This document shows, piece after piece, positions 6,834 through 11,883 of a stretch of 11,883 nt of DNA. The position numbers and the translations under genes are program-made. Source of the stretch: Acidobacteriota bacterium (GTDB lineage Bacteria > Actinomycetota > Acidimicrobiia > Spongiisociales > UBA5794); NCBI GenBank assembly GCA_004356175.1, contig SMXV01000066.1:1-11883 (forward strand), given 5' to 3'. Below the pieces are notes generated by a model. It was not told the origin of the DNA. It did no database searches and worked only from the letters and a program-made list of their open reading frames with translations. Every line of letters begins with the position of its first letter. Position 1 is the first letter of the stretch.

Positions 6834-6857
6834 GGGGCGGGTCGCGGTACCCGCCCC
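6834..6857 (-). terminator. GC-rich hairpin between the ABC binding-protein and permease genes
   Basis: GGGGCGGGT (6834-6842) and ACCCGCCCC (6849-6857) form a perfect 9-bp stem with a 6-nt loop. On the minus strand it begins 18 nt after the stop of the binding-protein gene and is followed by TTCTTC. It may be a partial terminator or a 3' stabiliser that gives more binding protein than permease, as is common in such operons. Which of the two applies cannot be seen. Confidence 0.6.
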
Positions 6858-6875
6858 ATCAATTCGCTCAGCCGG

Positions 6876-7646
6876 TTACGGTGTGAAGTCGACAAACCAC
6901 TTCGTAATGAGGCGGTCGAGTGTCCCGTCTTCCTTCATGTCAGAGATTGCCTCGTTCACTGGATCGATGAGATCCGAGCCAATCGGGTAGATGAATCCGA
7001 GTGGGTCGGACTGCAGATCGCCGTCGAGCATTTTCACGCCCTCAGACCCTTCCCCCTGGTAACCCTGACCTGCGACGTCATCAATGATCACACCGTCAAC
7101 GTCGCCAGACAGCAGCGCAAGTACAGCAGTAGGGAAACTGTCGTACGCGTCGATGTTTGACTCGGTTGTGAGTGTTGTGGCAAGCTCGTAGTTGGTGGTA
7201 CCAACCTGAGTGCCCAGCTTTGCACCGCTTGCAAAGAACGCGTCAGCGTCGGCGTACCGTGTCTCGTCAGATCTCACCATGATCTTCTGGATCGTGGACA
7301 TGTACGAGTCGGAGAACGCCACTACTTCTTTTCGCTCTTCCGTGATTGAGATGCCGTCGGCTGCGGTGTCATACACACCCTGCCCTGTCTCTACGATCAC
7401 GTCTGGCCATGTAGCCTCGACGAAGGTGGCTTCACACGAGATGCGTGAGCAAATTTCGTTCCATATGTCGTAGTCGAAACCAGCGCCAGCGTTGGTTGTC
7501 TCATCGATGAAGTTGAAAGGTGGGTATAGGTTCTCAACGGCGACAGAGACCTTGCGTCCCTCGAGATCCGATCCGGATGAACTGCATGCGGCGGCCACGA
7601 GGGCCACTGCTGCTAGCAGGACAACGATTCTTACTGTTCTTTTCAT
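6876..7646 (-). CDS. Amino-acid ABC transporter substrate-binding lipoprotein (family 3)
   Basis: This binding protein is exported, lipid-anchored outside the membrane, and delivers solute to the permease. The 256-residue protein starts MKRTVRIVVLLAAVALVAAAC: a basic n-region, a hydrophobic core and a lipobox whose Cys21 is the predicted lipid attachment site. The mature part has the SBP_bac_3 pattern: VSVAVENLYPPFNF (33-46), a two-cysteine segment EICSRISC (64-71), and DGISITEERKEVVAFSD (97-113), whose Arg105 is the usual ligand for the substrate carboxylate. I chose ATG 7646 because it has GGGAG 7 nt upstream and begins the signal peptide; the frame is open to 7904, but that part overlaps pyruvate kinase. 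The ligand is probably a polar amino acid, not identified further. Confidence 0.92.
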   Translation of the reverse strand: MKRTVRIVVLLAAVALVAAACSSSGSDLEGRKVSVAVENLYPPFNFIDETTNAGAGFDYDIWNEICSRISCEATFVEATWPDVIVETGQGVYDTAADGISITEERKEVVAFSDSYMSTIQKIMVRSDETRYADADAFFASGAKLGTQVGTTNYELATTLTTESNIDAYDSFPTAVLALLSGDVDGVIIDDVAGQGYQGEGSEGVKMLDGDLQSDPLGFIYPIGSDLIDPVNEAISDMKEDGTLDRLITKWFVDFTP

Positions 7647-7759
7647 GATTTCTCCCATATTGGTCGCCCTTCGCGGCAGGTGCCTACGGTAGCGGACTCG
7701 TATCTCATTCGGGCAAGGACGCAAGATTTCTGGATTCGTCCTGCAAGGAGTCCTCCGCC

Positions 7760-7772
7760 TAAGGTTGGTGTG
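7760..7772 (+). promoter_or_regulatory. Leaderless-type -10 element of pyruvate kinase
   Basis: TAAGGT at 7760-7765 is followed by 7 nt and the ATG at 7773. There is no Shine-Dalgarno sequence in that gap. The element sits at the end of the 126-nt divergent region shared with the ABC binding-protein gene, whose own promoter must lie on the opposite strand; TACCGT near 7685-7690 is only a weak candidate for it. Confidence 0.5.
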
Positions 7773-9218
7773 ATGCACCGAAAGACAAAGATTATCGCGA
7801 CTCTCGGACCAGCTACCGAGTCGCCCGAAAAGATCTCGAAACTCATCGAACGAGGGATGAACGTTGCGCGGCTGAACTTCAGTCACGGGACACACGACCA
7901 ACAAGCTCGCAGGTTCGAGCTTGTTCGAACGATTGCTGCTGATCTGGACGTGCCGATTGCAATCATGCAGGACATACAGGGTCCGAAGATCCGCGTTGGG
8001 GAGTTTTCGGGCGGGTCAGTCGACATCGTTCAAGGGTCGACCGTGAGGCTTATTGCGGGGGACGGGGTTGGTGATCCGGAGAACATCCGTGTTGCATACC
8101 TTGACAAGGTTGAGATGGTTGCTGGCGGCAAAATCGTCCTGTCCGACGGGCTAATCGAACTTGAGGCAACGTCGATATACGGAGAAGGTATTGTCACAAG
8201 TGTCGTTCAGGGCGGCACACTGTTCGACCACAAGGGTGTTTCGTTCCCCGGAGCGCGGACCTCGATACCTGTCGTCACAGCGAAGGATGCCGAGGATCTT
8301 GAATTCGGAATGTCCCTTGGATGCGACATTGTTGCTGCTTCATTTGTCAGCTCGGGCAGCGACATCCGAACGATTCGAGACATCATCGGTAGCCAGACGG
8401 TCATTGCAAAGATCGAGACTGCTGTTGGATACATGAACCTTGACGACATCTTGGAAGAAGCAGACGGTGCCATGGTCGCCCGTGGAGACCTTGGTGTCGA
8501 ACTATCAATCGAGTCTGTACCGCGTGCGCAGCACGAGATTATTCATCGTGCGAATGCAGCGGGCAAAATCTCGATCACCGCAACCGAGATGCTTGAGTCG
8601 ATGATTTCCAGTCCTCGCCCGACGCGTGCGGAGGTGTCGGATGTGTACAGGTCGGTTCTCGACGGAACGGACGCAGTGATGCTCTCTGCAGAAACGGCCA
8701 TTGGCGAGTACCCGACGCGGGCAGTGAAACTCATGTCCAACATCTGCATGGAGGCGGAACGGTCTGCAGGGTTCAAGCGCGCGGAGGACATCTCTGGTCT
8801 CGCTGAGGGCGCGGCGTTTGCCTCCGCAACGGCAGAGGCTTCGGTGGACACGGCTGACCGACTCGGCCTCGACACGATTGTTGCGTTCACCGAGTCGGGA
8901 ACCACGGCGCGGCTTCTCTCGAAGTATCGACCGAGAGCGGACGTGTACAGCTTCACACCGAACGAGCGGACCTATCGCACGATGGCGATATACGCGGGGG
9001 TACATCCGATGATGCTTGACAGGGTCAATTCAACGGATGAGATGATCGCGGCAGCAGAACAGGCCCTGCTCCGCAGAGGTCTTGTGGAGCAAGGTGATGG
9101 CCTGGTCATGGTTGCTGGTGTCCCGCCGAACCAGAGCGCATCGACGAATCTCATGAAACTGCATGAGGTCGGTTCGGGCGATGTTCTTTCGCCGCAGTCC
9201 ACTCCTGCCTCGGAGTAG
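7773..9218 (+). CDS. pyk: Pyruvate kinase
   Basis: This cytoplasmic glycolytic enzyme converts phosphoenolpyruvate and ADP to pyruvate and ATP. The 481-residue protein has all three expected parts. The barrel carries NFSHGTHDQ (35-43), QDIQGPKIRVGEF (66-78), the catalytic IAKIET segment with Lys213 and metal-binding Glu215, MVARGDLGVE (234-243, Asp239) and SITATEMLESM (267-277). The B domain is at about 79-160. The C domain includes AFTESGTTARLLSKYRP (371-387). Lys72 and Val75 stand where potassium-dependent enzymes have Glu and Thr, so this should be a potassium-independent type. TATEM replaces the more usual TATQM. The start at ATG 7773 fits the leaderless -10 element and the family N-terminus; the frame is open to 7680, but the added residues match nothing. 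Confidence 0.96.
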   Translation: MHRKTKIIATLGPATESPEKISKLIERGMNVARLNFSHGTHDQQARRFELVRTIAADLDVPIAIMQDIQGPKIRVGEFSGGSVDIVQGSTVRLIAGDGVGDPENIRVAYLDKVEMVAGGKIVLSDGLIELEATSIYGEGIVTSVVQGGTLFDHKGVSFPGARTSIPVVTAKDAEDLEFGMSLGCDIVAASFVSSGSDIRTIRDIIGSQTVIAKIETAVGYMNLDDILEEADGAMVARGDLGVELSIESVPRAQHEIIHRANAAGKISITATEMLESMISSPRPTRAEVSDVYRSVLDGTDAVMLSAETAIGEYPTRAVKLMSNICMEAERSAGFKRAEDISGLAEGAAFASATAEASVDTADRLGLDTIVAFTESGTTARLLSKYRPRADVYSFTPNERTYRTMAIYAGVHPMMLDRVNSTDEMIAAAEQALLRRGLVEQGDGLVMVAGVPPNQSASTNLMKLHEVGSGDVLSPQSTPASE

Positions 9219-9276
9219 GTTCTGAAGCTTCGATACCATTCCAGGGCCGTTCCGCCGAGCTGCTGAGGAGGATTGC

Positions 9277-9570
9277 GTGGGTCAACATATTGAAGTAGAG
9301 AGCACCCGTGTGGTGAACGACTCTGTGATGGTCACGACGAATCGGAGTTTCACTGGCGCAGACGGGGAGGGTTTCACATCTCAGGACGAGGCTGCCGACA
9401 TCGACACCTTTGGTGCAAAACTGTCAATCGACCTGTTCGAGTCGGATGACGAGATCAGTCGTGTCCATGTTGCTTCCAACGTCGTGGTTGTCACGAGAAA
9501 CGGCGGATGGTCAGATGAAGGCACAGACGGTATCTCGAAGGTAATCACCGACTTCTTCCTCTTCTACTAG
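9277..9570 (+). CDS. Small acidic protein resembling the Nfu/NifU N-terminal domain
   Basis: This 97-residue protein starts at GTG 9277 behind a strong GAGGAG ribosome site, 58 nt after pyruvate kinase on the same strand, so it may be co-transcribed. Its length, and the pattern FTSQDEA (about 33-39), then LFESDDEISRVHVASNVVVVTR, then a tryptophan and a final amphipathic helix ending ITDFF, resemble the Nfu_N fold (there: a short helix, LF.I.GV..VF....F.TVTK, W, ..I...F). That fold occurs alone in some actinobacteria. The usual N-terminal PTPNP-like motif is not evident, and there is no cysteine, so it cannot itself hold an Fe-S cluster. The resemblance is by eye, and no function is claimed. 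Confidence 0.72.
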   Translation: MGQHIEVESTRVVNDSVMVTTNRSFTGADGEGFTSQDEAADIDTFGAKLSIDLFESDDEISRVHVASNVVVVTRNGGWSDEGTDGISKVITDFFLFY

Positions 9571-9601
9571 CCAAACTGGGTCCTGAACCCTGGGTTAGAG
9601 A

Positions 9602-9616
9602 CCCGCGTAGCGCGGG
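9602..9616. terminator. Short GC-rich hairpin between convergent genes
   Basis: CCCGCG (9602-9607) and CGCGGG (9611-9616) form a perfect 6-bp stem with a TAG triloop, in the 79-nt gap between the Nfu_N-like gene and the convergent VanW gene. A second small palindrome, AACCCTGGGTT, lies just before it. They probably act as terminators for one or both genes. There is no T-tract. Confidence 0.42.
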
Positions 9617-9649
9617 ATTGTGGCCCCGAGAATGTCGATCTGTTGCGAA

Positions 9650-11635
9650 CTATCCGCTGTACACGCCAACGGTGAGCGAGATCGTTGTGCCGGGATCGAT
9701 GAGTTCTCCGGCTGCCGGGCTCTGACTGAGGACGATGTCGTGTTCGGAGGAGCTGTCCACCGATTGAAGGTTTTTGGCTGCAAAGAGCCCAACGTCAGAG
9801 AGCGAGGCGAGTGCGTCCTGCCACGACATCCCCACGACGGACTGCAGCCTCACGGGGCAGTTGACCGGATTTCCTGACACCTCACATGGGTGCACCTTGT
9901 ACTGCTCGGTCAACATCCTGTATCGGTGCACAAGGTTGAGATCGGTCTCGACACGACCATCGAGATACGTGACGATTCGGTCGACCTTGATAAGGAATCC
10001 GTTGATACCAGACCGTATCTTCTCCCGCTCGCCTGGGCTCAGTTCGCCCTCGGTGTCAGCTACCAGCTCTTCGGTGAACTCGACGATGTTCTCACGTTCG
10101 TGCGTGTCGTCAGTGCAGACACGTCCGCCGTTGTCGCCGTACATCTTCACCGTGACTGTTGTGTCGGTATAGGCCGTCGCGATCACGACTGGGAACGCTG
10201 TGTTGTTGAGGAATCTCACGTCAGGTGCAAGGAATCCGAGCGTTGCGTCGCGTCCCTCTGGATAGCGAGGGAAGTAGAGGGAGTGGGCCTTGTGGTCGAC
10301 ATCCTCGAGACACGAGTAGAAGACCGCGTTGTACAACGTCGTGCCAAACTGGCTTACCCCGCCGCCAATGTTCGCTGGGTGGTCACAGCAGTACGGAGAA
10401 CCGTTGATGATTGCGGGTGCAGCAACATACCCCTTCTCCTCAGTCCTCTCGCCGACGTGATCGTTGATTGACCACTCTTCGCCGGGAAGGACAATCGAGC
10501 CGTTGACAGCATCGGCCATGAGATGGATATTCGTCACTCGCGACTGATGCGCAGCATGACTGGTTGTGAAACCAGCGAGCGGGCCGAGAGATGTGAACGC
10601 TTCCGCCTCGGCAGTGGTGAACGAAGGCTGCTCACCCACGACGAGGGGAAATTCTCCGGTTTTCGTTCCGAGTGCGGCCCGTTTCATTTCGGTCAAGAGT
10701 CGAGGAACGTCGAGGAGCGTTCCGTTTCGACCGGGGACAACGACAAACTCGTCCGTTTCAAGATTGATGTCGAACCTGGCGTCTACGGGCTGAAGTTCAT
10801 ACACGGCCCTTTTCGGCTCAAGGATGAGAAGCACAGGCGTCTCGTCGAAGACAATCTCGAGACTTGCACCGTCGGAACCTGGAATACTCACAACAGCGGT
10901 CGCGAGCTCCTCTGCCGTAAAGGTGGTGCGAAAGCCAGCCGCGGCCGACACCATCGAGATGGAGGAATTGATCATCTGTGACATCTCGGCAGCGGCGGTG
11001 TCGACGTTCTCGTCCGTAAGCGTGGGTGATGAGTCGATGACGTCAAGAACTACGCCCTGTTTATCGATTCTGCTCATCTCCGTGACAACTTGGTCGTGCA
11101 CAATGTCGTGGTCGAGCGACTGACCAGCCCTTGGATACTCGGGCGTGACGACACCGTCGACCACCGAAACGCTGCCGTTGTACGCAGGGTTGGCTATCGC
11201 ACCAACTTCCCAGGCGTCGATGACGTCGTGTATTGCCTCGTCATTGAAAGAAATATCGAGAGCGACGTTCGTGGGTGTGGAGAACGAGCTGAGCCACGAC
11301 TGGAAGTTGCTGACTGCCCCGCCGTCCCTACGGGCGAGAAACGCCGCATCTACTGCTGTTTCGACATCGGCATCGAGCGAGATGGTGAGCGGAGAGAGTT
11401 TGTATGGTTCATCCCTGATGAGGAAAACACCCGAGTTGCTTCGCAGCCGGTTCTCATACGCTTCGACCGCGAGAGTCGCGTCCGCACGGTTCAGACCCCC
11501 AACGGCTACGCCCTCGATCGTCACGTTGCGTGCGATGTCCGACGTCGACGTTGCGCGATCACCGACATAGATGCCAAGCGGCAGAAGAAGAATCGCGAGC
11601 GGAACGGCTACGAAAATTGCTTTTGTGGGCTTCAT
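9650..11635 (-). CDS. VanW-family cell-envelope protein with C-terminal PASTA domain
   Basis: This is probably a membrane-anchored extracytoplasmic protein acting at the cell wall; the biochemical role of VanW proteins is not known. The 661 residues begin with a single anchor helix (5-24). Two stretches follow (about 40-200 and 205-340) that look like the PG_binding_4 repeats often found in VanW proteins. The VanW domain is at about 350-500, with the hallmark GGGVSQFGTTLYNAVFY (424-440). A G5-like strand region is at about 545-580, and a PASTA domain at about 598-657 (VVGMSWQDALASL, QSPAAG, PGTTISL). Six cysteines lie outside the membrane (416, 417, 442, 507, 584, 593). ATG 11635 is chosen because the frame upstream only shadows the neighbouring gene's tail. 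TACGAC lies 10 nt before the ATG, so any leader is very short. Confidence 0.88.
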   Translation of the reverse strand: MKPTKAIFVAVPLAILLLPLGIYVGDRATSTSDIARNVTIEGVAVGGLNRADATLAVEAYENRLRSNSGVFLIRDEPYKLSPLTISLDADVETAVDAAFLARRDGGAVSNFQSWLSSFSTPTNVALDISFNDEAIHDVIDAWEVGAIANPAYNGSVSVVDGVVTPEYPRAGQSLDHDIVHDQVVTEMSRIDKQGVVLDVIDSSPTLTDENVDTAAAEMSQMINSSISMVSAAAGFRTTFTAEELATAVVSIPGSDGASLEIVFDETPVLLILEPKRAVYELQPVDARFDINLETDEFVVVPGRNGTLLDVPRLLTEMKRAALGTKTGEFPLVVGEQPSFTTAEAEAFTSLGPLAGFTTSHAAHQSRVTNIHLMADAVNGSIVLPGEEWSINDHVGERTEEKGYVAAPAIINGSPYCCDHPANIGGGVSQFGTTLYNAVFYSCLEDVDHKAHSLYFPRYPEGRDATLGFLAPDVRFLNNTAFPVVIATAYTDTTVTVKMYGDNGGRVCTDDTHERENIVEFTEELVADTEGELSPGEREKIRSGINGFLIKVDRIVTYLDGRVETDLNLVHRYRMLTEQYKVHPCEVSGNPVNCPVRLQSVVGMSWQDALASLSDVGLFAAKNLQSVDSSSEHDIVLSQSPAAGELIDPGTTISLTVGVYSG

Positions 11636-11735
11636 TGGTCCAGGAGTCGTAACGTGGTGGGTCGTGTGGAAGTGTAGGAACGCGTTTTCGAAACTCGATG
11701 CTATCGAGCAGAAATAGCGATCAGGGTGAGTGGTG
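11636..11735. other. Gap between the two PASTA-protein genes
   Basis: This 100-nt region separates the TGA of the upstream PASTA gene from the VanW start. It holds a weak 5-bp inverted repeat (GCTAT/ATAGC, near 11700-11718) and the TACGAC promoter-like hexamer close to the VanW ATG. No strong terminator was seen, so read-through from the upstream gene is possible. Confidence 0.35.
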
Positions 11736-11883
11736 TCAGGGGGGTGGGGGTGGTGTTGTGGTCGTCGTCGTGTTGTCTGTGGTCGTCGTGTTGTCCCATA
11801 CGCCAATGTAGATCGTGATTAACGTGCCCGCATCCTGGAATTCGGTGGGACTCGCACTCAGCACGATGCCATTTTCTGTCTCG
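11736..11883 (-). CDS. C-terminal end of a PASTA-domain protein with a Thr/Pro tail (partial)
   Basis: Minus-strand translation enters from the right edge and gives 48 codons to a TGA at 11738-11736. The first 28 or so residues (ETENGIVLSASPTEF, then DAGTLITIYIGVW) match the last half of a PASTA domain, with the usual S.SP...... G..I.I..G pattern. The protein then ends in a low-complexity tail of two Asp-Asn-Thr runs and five prolines. PASTA domains bind peptidoglycan fragments and occur at the end of penicillin-binding proteins and Ser/Thr kinases, and in VanW proteins such as the next gene; which one this is cannot be decided. The tail explains the odd Pro/His/Arg-rich ORF in the adjacent frame. 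Confidence 0.75.
   Translation of the reverse strand, partial: ETENGIVLSASPTEFQDAGTLITIYIGVWDNTTTTDNTTTTTTPPPPP
11764..11795. repeat. Direct repeat encoding Asp-Asn-Thr runs
   Basis: GTCGTCGTGTTGTC occurs at 11764-11777 and again at 11782-11795, 18 nt apart. Read on the minus strand it encodes the two DN(T)n units of the tail of the partial PASTA protein. It fits slippage or duplication in a low-complexity coding tail and has no sign of being a mobile or CRISPR repeat. Confidence 0.6.

Noticed and set aside
7680..7772. Extended start of pyruvate kinase at GTG 7680.
   Set aside because: The added 31 residues match nothing in the family and would overlap the divergent promoter region. ATG 7773 fits both the family N-terminus and the -10 element.
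7647..7904. Longer form of the ABC binding protein from 7904.
   Set aside because: It overlaps the 5' end of pyruvate kinase and would bury the lipoprotein signal peptide, which starts cleanly at ATG 7646.
9571..9620. tRNA-like or RNA-gene folding in the gap after the Nfu_N-like gene.
   Set aside because: Only short palindromes are present. No cloverleaf, acceptor stem or full T-arm could be drawn, so a terminator is the simpler reading.
11737..11760. Possible G-quadruplex in the G-rich run.
   Set aside because: Only two clear long G-runs plus short GG pairs. The composition is explained by proline and threonine codons on the minus strand.
11636..11806. N-terminal extension of the VanW frame (start at 11806), Pro/His/Arg-rich.
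   Set aside because: It is an out-of-frame reading of the Thr/Pro tail of the neighbouring PASTA protein. The anchor helix begins at ATG 11635.

Overview
The window looks like an ordinary chromosomal stretch of an actinobacterium, most probably an Acidimicrobiia-like lineage. Four things point there: a CofC/FbiD-type enzyme of coenzyme F420 synthesis; a VanW protein ending in a PASTA domain; a neighbouring PASTA protein with a Thr/Pro-rich tail; and several genes whose start codon lies only 6-7 nt after a TANNNT -10 box, as expected for leaderless mRNAs. The lineage is an inference. No rRNA, tRNA, CRISPR array, insertion sequence, phage gene or attachment site was seen.

Layout, left to right. 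1-284 (minus): start of a YdiF/propionate CoA-transferase-type gene, running off the left edge. 443-3055 (plus): two membrane transporters, an MFS permease preceded by a possible 22-codon leaderless leader ORF, then a CPA1 (NhaP-like) cation/proton antiporter with its own leaderless promoter. 3085-3798 (minus): a short-chain dehydrogenase, convergent with the antiporter across a strong inverted repeat. 3881-4483 (plus): a decayed sugar-type (UgpC/MsmK-like) ABC ATPase with a Walker A Lys-to-Glu change, a lost signature region and three frame changes.

4587-7646 (minus): a polar amino-acid-type ABC lipoprotein and its permease, with a GC-rich hairpin between them; then a cofC/fbiD-like gene and a PIG-L/LmbE deacetylase with its own leaderless promoter. 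No partner ATPase for this importer is present. 7773-9570 (plus): pyruvate kinase, divergent from the ABC genes, followed by a small acidic protein resembling the Nfu N-terminal domain. 9650-11883 (minus): a 661-residue VanW/PASTA cell-envelope protein, and upstream the last 48 codons of a second PASTA protein that enters from the right edge.

The genes do not form one pathway. They are small units of central metabolism, transport, cofactor synthesis and cell wall. I did not find a convincing undescribed multi-gene system. The points most worth a second look are the recurrent leaderless promoter layout, the leader ORF overlapping the MFS start, the Nfu_N-like protein next to pyruvate kinase, the dead ABC ATPase, and the ABC importer without an ATPase.
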